A DNA stretch of 64,000 nt from Ditylenchus dipsaci (taxonomy: Eukaryota; Nematoda; Chromadorea; Rhabditida; Anguinidae), in assembly GCA_004194705.1 (NCBI GenBank), contig SADC01000049.1:1-64000 (forward strand), given 5' to 3'. Position numbers and translations under genes: made by a program. The notes under the pieces are model-generated. The model had not been told where the DNA came from. It saw nothing but the letters and a program-made list of their open reading frames with translations, and ran no database searches. Positions 38,801 through 54,200 of this stretch are shown in pieces (within the stretch, counting starts at the first letter, position 1; each line of letters starts with the position of its first letter).

Positions 38801-41800
38801 TACAGTCAATTCCCTCAATAGTGACCCCCCCCCGCCATAGTGCACCCCTCGCCATAGTGCACACCTGGCGCCGGTCCCTTGGGTGTGCACTATGGATGGA
38901 GTTGACTGTAGCAAACTTAAATAACCCGGCACCCCTAAAGCTCGTTTCTGCCTAGGGTCCGACAATTTTTTCAGCTCAATTTCTGTTTTCTGTCATGACT
39001 TTTTTTGACGATATGGTCTGAAAAATCGTAAGGATTCCAACTTTGCGGATCCTTTTTAAAAATCCTGCAATTTTTCATCGAAAATTAAAACTTCGATAAC
39101 CCGATACCCTATTTTTAAAATTGGTGCTGGGTTATCAATGTTTTGATTTTTTAATGGAAAATTGCAGGATTTGAAAAAAAACGATCCACAAAATCGGAAG
39201 ACTCACGATTTTTCGGACCATACTGTCAAAACAAAAGCTGTAATAGAGAACATAAACTGAGCTTAAGAAGTGTAGGACCCTAGTCGAAAACGAATTTCAG
39301 GGGGTGCCGGATTATCGAAGCTCTACTGTACCTGAAAACCTTGTTTTAACTGTAATAATTAACTTTAAGAACACCACATTTTATAAGAATTTTAAGAACT
39401 TGAACCGATGGGCAGACCCGTCATTAGTGTTTGCGTGAAATTGCTGCTGATGAAAATCTTGAATTTTTATGATTTTTTCCGGCATTTTCGCAGCCTTAAA
39501 ATGCAGAGTTGTCAAAAGTAAAAATATTTTGAAGAGTGGAACTCGATAATTCAGTCAATTGTGGGAATTTTGTTCAAAAGCTAAAAGAAACAGTTATGCC
39601 TTGCCTCAGCTATTGTTTTTCCTTCATTTTTCATAATTTTGTTTGAATCTCTATAGATTGCCTACAAAAAACTTTTGATAGCAGGGCAAACTCACATGGG
39701 AAAAGTCCTGTCTAACACATGCTTATTTAACATTCCCAAAAGAAAGTTTCTATGTTTGAGAAAGGTTAACTTGTGTTAATTTGCACCAATATGTCGAAAA
39801 GTAATAACTCATTTTGCAAAATATTACAACATAGTGTAAAACTACGCTACAAAATATTACGCAACAAAACAAACAAAGGAAGCGAAAAAAGTTTTACCCG
39901 TTATTATATTTTCTTTGCAAACAGGCTGGTATGAGCAATTTGCTTGTTTTAATTTACTTTATTAGGCTGCAGTTTTAATAACGTTGAGCGTATTCTTGTC
40001 ACATTTTCGCTTTTCCCATTTTAAAATGTTTGACCCTAGCCTATATGGATGTAACTAAAACGCTGCCCCTAAAGTCTGAATTCTCGCTCTTTTTCAAATT
40101 TCAAATAAAAAAAAACTGAAATGTTGCCCCTTTTTTCTAAAATGTTGCCCCTTTTTAATCAAAATCAGGTGAATTCCTCCGATTTTTCATCGAAGGCGCC
40201 AAATTGAAGAAATTTATCCGATTTTTATAAAAAGGGGCAAGATTTCAGACTTTAGGGCAACAATTCAATTTGATCCACTCTATATTGGGTACCGATATTT
40301 TGACTGACATTGGTCCCCCTTTTATTTTTTTTCAAAATTTTGTTTTCTCCGAAAGTCTTAGAAACTATTTATTAGCACTTTTAAATCATTATCAGCAAAA
40401 AAAAATTTTGTTACAAAAATTTTAAAAATTTTTATGCCTTCGTCTCCGTGGTCCAAAAAATATCCAAAAAAATACTTTGGAGGACCAAGACAAAATTTTT
40501 TGGAATTTTTGTACCAAAAAAAATTTTTGCTAAAAATGATTTGAATAAGAAATTAAATAGTCTTTGAGTTTTTTATTGAGAAAATTTCTTTTTTTCAAAA
40601 AAACTACAAGGGGGACCAAGCTCAAAAATAGGTACCCATCATAGGTTAGGGCCAACATTTTTAAAGATCGATTAAATTTATGGTGAATGGTGTATTTTGT
40701 ACTTTTTAATATAAGCCAAGGTATCAGGAAAAAAAGTAATTTGTAATATTGTATTATAGAATAGTTTTGTTGACCCTGATAACTTATCAACTCTCCTTTT
40801 CAGCACTTCCTGCTGTGCCCCATTGCACAAAGCTAGCTAGTTGTCCTAAAAAGAGGCCAATGGGAGGGACAGTTTCTAATTCCTTCTGGTTTCGCGACTA
40901 TCAAGTGACAACTGGTTGTGTGGCCAAAACCAAAGCAGGCTTCATAACAGGCAAGACCTATTGCTTTGAGAGCGGTCGACAAGTAAATGCCTTTCTGGGT
41001 GTTCCCTATGCTAGAAATGGTGCGTATCAGGATAGATTTCAGGTAAAACATCTATGTAGTATAAAAGAGGCAGCAAGAGAATACCATATTACCACTAATA
41101 AATATACTTCGACTAAGAATCTTATATTCCCAGTCATATTCTTTTTTGATCATTTTCTTCTGGAAATTTGCAAAAAAATTCAAAAATTACGAACAACTTC
41201 TTGTAAGAAAAATTACGATCAATTTTTAATGACTCCACCAGCCATATTTCGGAATAAAAAACTGTAACCTAGACTCTCAAAGTTTCAAAATTAACAGAAG
41301 ATTTGCCCCTGGTTTGTCTTGACCCTCCTAAATTTTTTTACGATTTTTTTCAATTTAAAAAAATAGATGAAAAATGAAAAGTTAAATTTTTTTCGAGAAA
41401 AAATCAGCTTGATGGACCAAGGCAAACTGGAGGGTGTACATCGAACTTGAATGGAATTTATAAAAAATAATTAACCAATAGCATATTTGGAGTTCCCATT
41501 CTATTGAATCCGAATTTTTCACAGTTGATACATTTTGTAATTTAGAAGCCAAAGCCTTTGGAGCCTTGGGAAGGAGAGTTGGATTGCACCAAGTTTGGCA
41601 AAAGAGCCATTCAAGATGACATGGTATGGGACAAGTACATCACTCCCATAGCTCAAACAGAAAGACACTGTCTAAGCTTGAACGTTTTTGTTCCAAAGTG
41701 GACATCTGAAGAGTTTGTAAGTTTATTTACAAAACTACAAAATGAATAAAAAAAAGTTGTCAGTAGTGTAGAATAGGTTGCTCCCGATATGCCTTGGCCC

Positions 41801-41982
41801 CCCTGTTGTTTTTAAGGTGATCATGTTAACCAAAATAACCCTGGTCACCAACAGGGGGACCAAGCTGTTCGGGAGCAACCGAAACAAAGTTTACCTTATT
41901 CAAAAAAAAGTTCTATCATTCACTTGTTTACAGGCCGATAGACGACCCGTCATGGTATTCGTGCATGGTGGAGGATTTTTGA

Positions 41983-42264
<282 letters not shown>

Positions 42265-45200
42265 TAGGAGGTATAACATTTTTTATTGTTTAGGTGACCC
42301 AGAGAATGTTACTGCTTTTGGACAAAGTGCTGGAGCTGCCTCCGTTGACTTCTTAAGTCTTTCACCTTACAGCAAAGGTATGGATAATTTTTGGCAAAAT
42401 TTGTCTTAAAATTTTTAGCATTGAGTTTGATAGTTTTCAGACAAGGAAAAAAAATTGGTCCCTCATGGGATGGAATTTTATACCTACCCTTAAAAATATT
42501 TATTTGGCTAATAAGTTTGATAAATTTAGTGTTGCAGCTAAAATAAATTCGGACCCTATTGGACAATGGATAGCAAAAATATGTCTCGGTCCCCCTGCTG
42601 TTTTTTACACTTTTTTGTCAAAACCCCCCCCTCCCCTTCCCTTATTTTTCCTAATACAAACAGAGTAGAAGCGAAGCTGCGAAAAACCCCAGGAAGGACC
42701 AAGGCTTCTTTTTGGTACCCATTGTCTAATAGAGGCTAAATTTGTTTTGATATATATCTTAACTTTCCTTGACTTATTTTTACTTATTTCGATAAATATT
42801 CAACTTTTAAAGAATTGTAGGTCTATTCCATCGAATTATTCTGATGGGTGGGAATGCTTGCTCTGACTGGGCATTGGCTAAACCACAACGTACCCTGAGA
42901 GCAGCTATTGGTGTGGCTAGAAAACTTGGCTGGACAGGAGATGATTCGGATAGTGCTGACCTTCTCGAATTTCTCAAAAAGCAAGCTCCAAACACATTAA
43001 GAGCGCCTTTAGTAGGCAAGAGCGCCTTTAACAGAGACAAGAATGGACTGGAATTTTGTCCAGTGGTCGATGGAGACTTAATCCCTTTGCCTTTAGAAGA
43101 GTTGAGGAAAGAGCACCCAAAATAACTGTTATTATTGGGACAGCTGATTATGAAGCCTTGCTATTTCGTGAGTTTTGATAATTAATAGACCGCGTATAAA
43201 ATGTAATCCATTGCTCAGCACATAAAGCTACCGTATTTTCACTATTAATCGCCGAGACGGGGGAGGGCTATTTTTAACCCCTAAAAATCTTGAAACTGTC
43301 AATCGAAAATTTTAATAAAAAATGAGGGAGGGTTTCTAGAGAGAGCTAGGTGATTATTAGCAACAATACGGTATCTGTCTAGACCGGCAGCAATATAAAT
43401 TACCACTCTAGATAGTAATTTGAATTTTTCGTAAAAACCATTCTAAGAAAGTTTTTAAGATACCCTGTACACAAACTTGTTTACAGATGCGCTTGGCAGA
43501 GCTCAAGCTGATATGACATCCATTAGGAAGTTCGTGCAACTTCATGTCCCGTCTCACATACCAAATCACCAAAACTGGCGAAAACGTGCTGAACATTTGT
43601 ATATAGCTGGAGTGAACCCTTCAAACAAGGAACAGGTGGCTAGATCCTTCCTTAGGGTGAGAATTTATTAGATTACAACCCTTATTCTATAATTTATATT
43701 TATCTCTGTATAATCAATGATTTACCCAGTTAAATTTGATGTCTTACTTCTGAAAATTGTTAAAAGAACAATATATAATTGATTTGACTTGGTAAAGCAA
43801 TCATGGTTATCAAAAGCGTCAAAGTCGGTCAAAATTAGTCCAATTTTGACTCTTTTTGGAAGCTTTCAGTCGATAAGCGTCAAAATATTTTGTTTGACGC
43901 TTTTGACGTTTTTTTGTTTTAAACAATTTGATAAATGTTGATTGGTTTAGTTATACAGTGACATTTTGATGAACAACTGTACTCAACAGTATTGCCAAGA
44001 GATGGTTTCAGCTGGGCACGATGTTTATCTTTACAACATGACTTACTTCAATCCTGATGGATTTGGCTTTTTTACTTTCCGGATGCCTTTTTTAGGTTTG
44101 TTTTTGCATAAATTTACTCAAACAAGTGTTATTTAAAACAAATTTACAATAGTATTTCATTGGAAATTATGTTTCAGCCGCTACCCACTGTCATGATTTG
44201 CGATATCTGGTAGGTAAAGGCCTGTATTCCAAGTTTCGTCCAAACTATGACGACTTGTGCATGCTTTACAATATGACCAGTTTGTGGACAAACTTTGCCA
44301 AATTTGGGTATGTATTTTTTCCCTTATAGCGGCAAACGTATTATTTTTAATCTAGTAATCCTAACGGTCTAAAGAATGATAAGCAAAATTGGGAGAGAAT
44401 AAGTGTAGAAGACACCTATAAACACTTCCAGCTAGACCTGCAACCATCTATGAAACCAGATTACCAGGATAGAAGAGCTGATTTCTGGCTGAATGAGTTT
44501 GCAGCTGCCTCCATGGAATTCACAGAAGAGGAGGAAACCAGTGAAGAATCCAACTTCTCCAACTCTACATCCAGCAGTTGCGGTGGTTTGGACAACAAAG
44601 CAGTTAGCAACCACCCAGCGCTAATGTAATACTTGCTAATTGGCAAATTTAAATTACTCATGGTATAAATAGTCAAATTATTTCATTCTTTTCCTCCGAT
44701 GATGATATTTGCCATAGATTAGTTTTGATGTTTTTTTCTTTTTCGGCATGTTTGTGCAAGTAGGTTATCCATGGCTGAACTTGATGCTGTCCTTTTATGG
44801 AGCAACTTGTGTTCTTGCCGTTTTTTAATTTTTTCTTGTCAGGTTTTCAAATTTTAAATAAAATGGCTGAAATCTTGCCTTTTTCAGAAAATTTTGCCTC
44901 TTTTTATTTTTAATATTCTTTTCTAACTTTCCCTAGCCTGAAGTCTCCGATCCAATTTTGGGTTGTTTTCAGCAACTTTACAGTCAAAAGTGTGTTTAAA
45001 AGCCAAGGTAAAATAGGCCACACAAAAAGATAGCTGAGTCTACAAAACAGCCTGAATCACCGAGAGAACAGTGCGAAGCAGTGCAACAACCGTGGTCACT
45101 ACTGTGAACTTGCTTAAAACAGCACGAAAGTTTGATCGAAGACCAAGGCTATTTAGAAAAAAAGTATTAAAACTAAAATTTGGTGAAATTTTAGAAAAAG

Positions 45201-48200
45201 GGATAGGATTTCAGCCATTTTATTTTAAAAAAAAGGGCAAGAAAAAATTCAAAGGACTTTAGGGACAACACTTCAGATTTGCTGCAAATTTTTCCTTTTT
45301 TGTCTTTTCTAGCACTTGTCAGTATATTTTGCCATGTTTTGAGAATTGACAGGAAACATATTGACTTCTGTTTCTCAAAAGTTTTGGACTAGCATGTCGC
45401 CCTGGATTTCCGGTTTTAAATTTGACTAGCTCTGAATAAGTTGGAAAACGCTATCCTTTTGTTAAAAGCATTGCGTTTTCGTATGAACTATCTTTTTTCT
45501 ATGTTTTTAGATCAAAATGAGTCAGTTGATGTCTCATAATGAAATAGAAAAATAGGGCTACAAGATGGTAACAAAACCATAATACAATACAAAACTTTAT
45601 GGTAAAATCTAAAAAATCAGGACTTAAGTTATGACAGTTTATATACGACCAATCCTTATTTTTCTTGACCATATGATTCGGCCAATTTTTTCATTTTTAG
45701 ATTTTGTAAGTTGAGTTTATGTCTATCAAAATGATATTATCAAATGCCTCTTCTAGATATTTTATTTATATTTGGTAATAATAGTACACGCGTCTGTCTG
45801 TAGATACTGCTCTTCAGTCTTTTTCCTTGAATATTTTCCATTGCAATATTTTCTGTACAAATAAATGATTTTCGGGGGTGTGAAATGCATTTTATTTGCA
45901 AACAACATATAAGCGTGCAAAAAACAAATTTTTTGATCAGGAGCTGTAGCCAAAGATCTTGACAGTTGAAGAATCAGCTCTGTCCCTTTCCCTCAGTCCC
46001 TCAGCACTTGCTCCAGTTGCATAAGCCAGTAAATAGAGATGGGGATTCCAGGCAACATCGAAACACTCTGATTGAATAGCCACTTCAGCTACTCTAAAAA
46101 ATATCAAATTGCATTGAAATCTCATAAAACATTATAATAAGGTGTCATTTGAGAAAGGGACTTTCTCAAAATATTTGTCACTTTTTGATAATTTGCCGTA
46201 AAAGCTCTAAAAGAGGTTCCCTGTTTTAATATCTTGTTTGTGGCAACGTGCTTTTGACCTACTTTTTGAACACTACTTATTAGCAAATTACCACCTATTT
46301 TGTAGCCAGTGAGATGAGCTACCAAATGCGTGGTAACTTGCCTAAGACAAGTTTTGAAAAAGTAGGTCTAAAACACAATGCCGAAAACACGATATTAGCT
46401 CAGGGGATGCTACTATTAGAGGTTTTATGCTACTATTAGAGATTTCTAGTGAAAATACTTTTAAGTTTGTTCTCCAAAACCTGAGCTCTCCAGTTACAGT
46501 CGACTCCCGATAAACCAGCCTGAGAAGCCGGTTTATCGGGATAAGTTTTGTCAAATTTCTTTTTCAGCTAACCAAATTAGGCCTTTTCACAGCGCCGGTT
46601 TACGGAAAATCGACTACAGTGCTGAAACTTCTATTTTTACCTACAGAGACTGAAGAGACTAATAAAAAGAATTGTTCAACTAAGATTTTTAAATTATGGG
46701 TTCACCTAAAAAAGCGCGCAGTGGCATGCGCAAAATTTGAATTGGCGGGGGACACTTCTCTTTCGTCCAATTCTGTACTCTTTTGAGTCATTCGAAACAA
46801 CTCGAAAGAGTACACTGATAGACGAAAGAGAAGTGTCCCCCGCCAATTCAAATTTTGCGGAATACTGCGCTTTTTTTTTTCAAATACTGCGCGCAAAAAC
46901 CATGGTACTTTAAAAAGGTAGAATAATAGCAAAGCCTTAGAAGGTTATAAACCGATTCAAGATGGAAATTTGTGAGAATCACACTTTGTACTTACTTTTC
47001 TCCCGTAGTTGCCCAGGCAATGTCGATTACTCGATCTTCACTTCCACTGGCAATCAGATTGCCACAATGACTATAGGAGACTGTTCGCACAGGGTAATCT
47101 AGCCTGAAACCTCACACTTATAAATTTAAAAAAATGGTTGTAAAAGTGACCTTGTAATGGTGTTGATACAAATCATGTCTCTCAAGTCCCAAATTGAAGA
47201 GCAGGCCTGTTTGTTTAGATTTATTAACTTTTATTCTCTCAAATATGCGAAACTGCTTACATCAGATCCTCCAATGGTCAAAAAGCATTCATTTGGGACA
47301 TTGCAATGCTGCAAACAAGAAAATCAAAAACCTGGTCTAAAAACAGGTCTAGTGAAAATCGCTTACCTCAAACAAGAGGATAGTTGTGGATGGGCTGCAA
47401 ATGGTGAAAATAGATACAAAAGTTTTGTTTTGTGTTGGTGACTAACCTACCTTGAATTGTTCGTATTCTCTTTAGCTTTGGCAAACTAAAATTTTCCAGA
47501 TTATCAAGTGAAATTGCGAAATGCCTGAACTTCACCTTATAATTTCTAGTTTGCCGTGGTCAGTTGTGAGGAACAGAAATTCTCCGTTGGGGTGGACTAT
47601 GAACTCCTGTAATGAGTAAAATGCTTAGTTGATGTGGTTACTTGCAGTAAAACTTGCATTGATCTCTTCCTTGAAGGTGGCTGACTCCAGCACTTTGTTG
47701 GTTCTTATCTCCAAAATACTGACTGTGTCGCCCTTGTCTCCTGCAAAATGATGGTCAAAATTTAGGTTTAGAAACAAATATCCAAGTCGTATTTGCAAAC
47801 TAATAGTAAAAAACCGACCATAAGTGATAAAATTGCCACAATTAGACCAGGACAAAAACAAATTTGATTCTGAAAAAACTTGAAAAATAGACTTGTTTCG
47901 TGAATAATAGTTAAAATATCCACCCTTCGTTGGAATTTTAGTGCCAGATTTAGGGGCTCTAACATCAAAAATTCTGACTGTTTTGTCACTGGAACAAGAA
48001 GCCAAAACATTCTCGTCTAAAACAATCATAACAAATTTTATTGAACAATTTGGTGGTGATTGTAAAAGTTTTTGTAGAATATTATTTACCGTGCTTCGAA
48101 AATTCGACCGCTTCCACACCATCATCATGGTCACTGATCACTAGGGTTTGCTTCTACAAAAAATATCGTAAAACTAGTTGCAAATAATTTTTAGTTGAAA

Positions 48201-51200
48201 GAACAGACCAAACGTGTTGAGCGTGGATCCACCACTCCGACAGATATAACACGGTTGTCGGCTCCACAAGCTAGATAAGATCCATTTTTATTCCAGCTCA
48301 GACATCTCACTCCAACTGCCTTAATTTGAAGGAAAGATAAGTATTCGACTTAAAATGAGTTCATTGCAAAAATATACTTCCTGGCTTTCATAGGGTCTGC
48401 TGCGGTCTTTGCGCTAAATATATGAATTACTAAATTATAGAAAGTGTTTTTAATTAGCTTGCCTTGAAAAATTCGCTGCTAACACTTGGATTGCGAAAGC
48501 TGTCATCAAATCCAAGAGAATCTTTGATCTCTTTTTGTGGTTCTTTTGGCTCTTGATCTTTGACCATTTTGGTAGCAACGAAAATACTGAAATTGGTGAT
48601 GCTAAAGTGTTTCAGGAAAAAATTGAGATCAAATGGATTCCTTGCCTCTCAAGATCATTCTTTTTGAACCTTTTCCATTTCTTTATCATTTTTAATTTAT
48701 TTTTTAAAAGATCGTACCAGCATGTAGTCATGGATTCGAGCTTTTTAAGGCACGTTCACAATAATTTAGAATCCGGCACCCAGACCCGCACTCGTGTTCA
48801 CAATAAAATTTAAACTAGTCAAAAGTGACGAGTGCGGGTGTGGGTGTGGGATTTGAGTGCTCCCATAAACAGTGTGGGTGTAGGTGCGGGTGTGGGAACG
48901 GGTCTGAGCGCTATTGTAAACCTGCCATTAGCAAGTTCTCAAACTCCACTAATTATTTACGGAAATGTAGAAATTCGGAAGTTTGAGCGAGGTAATTTGT
49001 TCGAACAGGTTTTTTTATTTAAAGATTATCTCAATATTCTAAAAACTATTTTGTGGATTTCGATCGTTTTTTGTATAGCTGAAATACAGGGATACATGCC
49101 GGTACAATTTTTTTCAAAACGATATGTTAAAAATTATAAAGAAAATAAAAAAGTTGAAAAGTAGTGGAATTCACAGTCAAGAAAATGAAGGTTTGAATAT
49201 GCCACAGATATGTGTGGATTATTTGAAATCAATTTTATCTTGTGCCTGATAAGATCAAAACGTGATTTGATTATGATAAATATAGTAACAATATGCAGTC
49301 AAAGTTTATAAACACAGATGGATCAAACCGAAACAGGTATTGAATATGCTCGTATCTTTTGACCAATGTCTTCTAATTGGGTAAACTACCCGTAATGTAG
49401 CGATGGAAGCAAAATAGATGGCAATCGATTATAGTGGCAATCAACACAAAAGCTATCGTAATGATGCCCCTATCATGCTTTCATTTGTGCCGAAACAGAA
49501 ATTTGTCCTGTTTCAACATTTTAATAAAACTTATCATTGAGATAGATACCCAGCTAGATCACAATCAAGGGGCATCCAGTTTTTTTAAAGTTAGTAGGGC
49601 ATTCAGCACTTTTTTGTGTACCAAATACTATTTTTTCGCTTTTTTTTCATAGCCGATTTCAGCCATTTCACGTATAGAGTACGTATAAGGTATAAGAAAT
49701 CTGACGCTAGTAGCGAATACCCTACCCCCCCCCCCGCCCCAACGATTTTCACTTTTTTTACTTTAGTAAAAAGTACCCAAATATATGTCCCAGACCCCGG
49801 AAAATGTGCGCAAACTCTTCATTAGTCACAACTTCCGTACGCTGGCCTACCCCCAAGCCTAAGGGCTAAGCCTAAACTTGTTGTTTGCAAGGGTAGTTAC
49901 AGCAATTTTTAAAGGTCGGATGCTTGGGGGGGGGGTATTCGCTACTAGCGCCGAAAATCTCATAAAAGACAAATGTTGGTCAACTGTTTATACTACAATC
50001 TTTTTATACTTTTGTCTGATTCCTTGCCGCTGTTTTGATGAGCTCACCCGAATGAGAATCTCAATCTCACTCGCATAGTATTTTTCGGCGCTACTAGCAA
50101 ATACCCCTCCCAAGAATCGGACCTTTTTAAAAATCGCTACCCTTTGAAACAACAAGGTTAGGCTCAGGGGTAGGCGAGTGTGTGGAAGTTGTGACTAAAA
50201 AATGCCTTATGCACTTTTTCCGGGGTCTGCGTCATATACTTGGGTACTTTTTACCGAAGTTCGAAAAGGGAAAATCGTTGGGTGGATAATTTGCTAGCAG
50301 GGTCTATTTTTCAATTCTAACACTAACTCATAGCAGCATGTGAAGAAAAATTTCATTCTCACTCTCACTCAAAGTCCAAAAAAGTCCTCATCAAAACACT
50401 GTTTTTCGACGAAATTCTGACGAATTCTAAGTGAAAAATTTACTGCAAACTATAATGCACCATCAAAAAGTGGGATTTTTTTCCTACAGCTGAAATTTGA
50501 ATATGTAAAATAATGTGCAAATCTAAAGTTCTTTATAAATTACAATCGGTAATTTTGCGTAAAAATGTTTATACACTCACAATTGACTAATAAAAGTAGA
50601 CTGTTAAAACAAAGAATTGCGAAAGGAAAAAGATATCTGAAGACAAAAGGTCTTGTAAAAAACCACACTGAGCATTTTTATCGACAACATCCGCCGCTGG
50701 GACAGCTTGGCATAGAGCTAGGACCCGATGTATTTAAGCGTCCAATTGGTCTTCGAGGGCCTCCTAAAATAAAAAGTTTGAAAACAATTGCTTATAAGGC
50801 CAAAAAAACCTTGTGGACGGCCAGGTCCACCCCCTCCTCCAGCAGCTCCTCCACCTCCTGTATTGCCTCGAAGGGTTGCTCTGAAGCGGGCTTGAGAGTC
50901 TGGATCATACTGTGTTTGCTGACCTAGTAGGGGTGCTAGTAAGGCACGGAAACTAAAAGTAGACGTATAGATAGTTAACTTACGCTGTGATGAATGTAAA
51001 CTTACAAGAAAATCACAAAATATATCAAATTCCAAAAAGACTCTGTTATAGAGAAAGGCTTCTTGCCTCCAACTTGTCCATCTGAAATAACCTTTATAAA
51101 TAAAAATTGTTATCTTTGAATTTTTTATCTGGCTTTGCCTGTACAGTTAACCCCGGTCATCCGCCACCACAGTTAACCGTCACCCTCTGTTATCCGTCAT

Positions 51201-54200
51201 CCTAAGACCAGTCCCCAGGGTGACGGATAACGTATTTACTCTAACAGAGCCACATCTGGCTTTATTTTTCAATTGCTGAAAATTATTGAAATTATAAATA
51301 AAAAATAGTCCTAACCCCGAAATCTTAGTCAAAAAACGAGGGGATCTGGCTCTATTAGAGTAAATACGGTAAACGAGGTTTGCCTGTAATATAATAAATC
51401 GACTACAAGTCTAAAATAACACACCTTTATTGACGTAGACCATGTTAATAAATATTTAGTGAATATCTGCTAATCACTAATATGAGTAAAACTAAAATAT
51501 CGGAAGAACACGTCGACCTGCAATAAGTTGGTGAAAAAGAAATGAATAAATAGAGACAAACCAGCAGGGTGGAAAACAGTCAAATGGCATTCCATCTCCA
51601 ACGCCAAAATGACTACAGTTGAAAATTAATTTAACAATATCGTGCAAGTAAAAGTATTTTATTAACAAATTAAATAAATCGGGTATTTGACCAATTAAAA
51701 AAAAAGATGCAAAAGTTATTATCTCCAGCAAAAAATATTATTTTACAAAATGCAAGATGTTCTTTACCTTGTATTCATCTATTTCCTGCTCGAATACCGG
51801 AAAATACCCAAACAAAACGGATGTTTTGCATGACTCCGACAACAAGATGCACTCCAAATGTAGATCTACCGTTTAAGTTGGAGAAACAGGGAGGAGAATT
51901 TACTGGTGAGCTATCTCAATACGGGGATGGATGGTTTCTTTGATACATTAATGCGTCGTTTCAGGTGTTGTGGTCGGTCACTTAGACAATGCTAAGACTA
52001 AGAATGCTATTTCTAGACATTTTCTTGGCATAGTTGGTACTTAATTTATTGCCCGAATTGATGACTTTCGTTTAGCTAGAGAAATGTGTGGATGAGTTGA
52101 AGTTTGATCGTGAAGCAAGGGTGCTCATCCTAAAAAGCAATGTTGGCGGAGTTTTTTGTGCAGGTTGGATTTATTTACATTAATTATTGGTCGGAAAAAA
52201 GTGAATATTTTTCAAGCTACTAGCAAAAAGAATACTGAAAATAGAAGAAATATGACCAAGAAAATATGCAGTCGACTCTCCACATACCCTTTAAAAAAAA
52301 GTCTGACACGTGAGAGACTCTCATATGGGGAACTTTGATAATTTTTTGCGCATTTCGAAGAGCGCACCCAAGTTCTTTATGAATCTGGATATATAGCTCT
52401 AAAGGCTTCCAATTTTGAAATTACCTATACGGGATCGTTCACCTGGGTGCTTAGTAACTGCCCTTGAGTTTTAAGCTGGAAAGGAGGTTAACTGTTGCAT
52501 AGGCGAAATTCGGCTGTAAAATTACACATACCGTAAATTTCCTATTAGACGGCCCCTTTTTAATAAATGGCCCCTCAAGGACTTATATCTCACCTTAGAA
52601 AAACAATTTTGCAAATCTGTTGTTTTGCATTTTCTTAGTCTTATCTGATTCCACTTTTCAGGTTTCGGTTGAGCACCCGAAAATCTCAAAATCGAGCCAA
52701 AAATTTTCCGAATTTTTTGGGTTTTCAAAATAGACCGCCCGGGCCGTCTAATAGGAAATTTACGGTATATTTTTTCTCTGTTTGCTTTACTCGAGAGGCT
52801 ATAAGTGAGGTTTGGGGTGTTACTAATTGGAGAACCGAAATAATGCAATGCTTGGAATTTTCTTTGAAATTTTCGATGAAATGACAACATCCTTTCAACA
52901 GGGTCTATTTTTTGCAGGAGCTGACTTAAAAGAACGCAAAGGCTTCAGTCAAGATGAAGTTCGCGCTTTTTCCGACACTTTGCGTGGCCTTATGAACGAA
53001 TTGTCCAACCTACCAATGCCTGTCATTGCTGCCATTGACGGACATGCACTTGGGGGAGGGCTGGAAATGGCATTAGCTTGTGATATCCGAATTTGCTGTG
53101 AGTTTGAAAAAATCCTATATCGTAATTCAAAAAACAACTTCCAGCTCCAAAGTCCAAACTAGGTATATCTCGAATCTTGAAATTCTTTTTTATTCTGAAA
53201 TCACAGGGTTGCCTGAGACTCGCTGGGCAATTATTCCAGGTGCTGGAGGCACACAAAGACTTCCTCGTCTAGTTGGAATAGCCAAAGCCAAAGAGTTGAT
53301 CATGACGGGCAAAGTGTTGTCGGGCAATGAAGCGGAAGAACTGGGCATAGTCAACCATGTAGATGAAGATCCATTCGGCAAAGCTCTGGAAATCGCTAAA
53401 GAAATCCTGAAAAGAGGACCTTTGGCCATTCGTCTGGCTAAAATCGCTATTAATCAAGGCTCTCAGGTAGAGTTGAACAGTGCCATGGCCATCGAACAGC
53501 AATGTTATGCTCAAACACTTCCTACTAAGGACAGGTATTGCCCGCTTTTTTGATTATTCTAATAAATATAAATTTTAGGCTTGAGGGACTGGCGGCGTTT
53601 GCTGAAAAGAGAGACCCTATTTATAAAGGAGAATAAAGTTTTTGATCTGTAAGAATTTAAAAATATGTAATACCTGTATGAAATTTACAAAAGGCCTCTC
53701 ATGGTAGGGTCACATTTCACATTGCGACATTTCATTTCGCGGTACAGTCAACTCTCCCAATAAGGACACCCAAGGGACAGGCTAAATGCCGTCCTTATTG
53801 GGAGCTATCCTTAATTAGAGCGTCCTTTTATCGAGATTTACTTATCTGCAAACCAAATACATAAAATTTTGCTGTCCTTATTGAGAGAGTCGACTGTATT
53901 TCATTCATTTTCTCTGACTTTTTCAGACATTTGAAATTTTTTTTACCATCTGATAGCTAAGATTTTAGGCTACAAAATGGTATTTTCTGAGCCGGGGTTG
54001 AGAAAATATTGGCACACGGGATGCCTTTTTGGTGAAAAGCTTGGTTTGTTGGTGGCGTTAAAAAAAGTGCTTTTTGACCAAAAAGTCTTCCCATAGGCCA
54101 ACTTTATCTCAAACCACGGCTCGAAAAATATCATTTTGTAGCCTGAAATCTTAGCTATCAGATGGTAAAAACTTTTGTTCAAAGAGTTAAAAATCTCAGA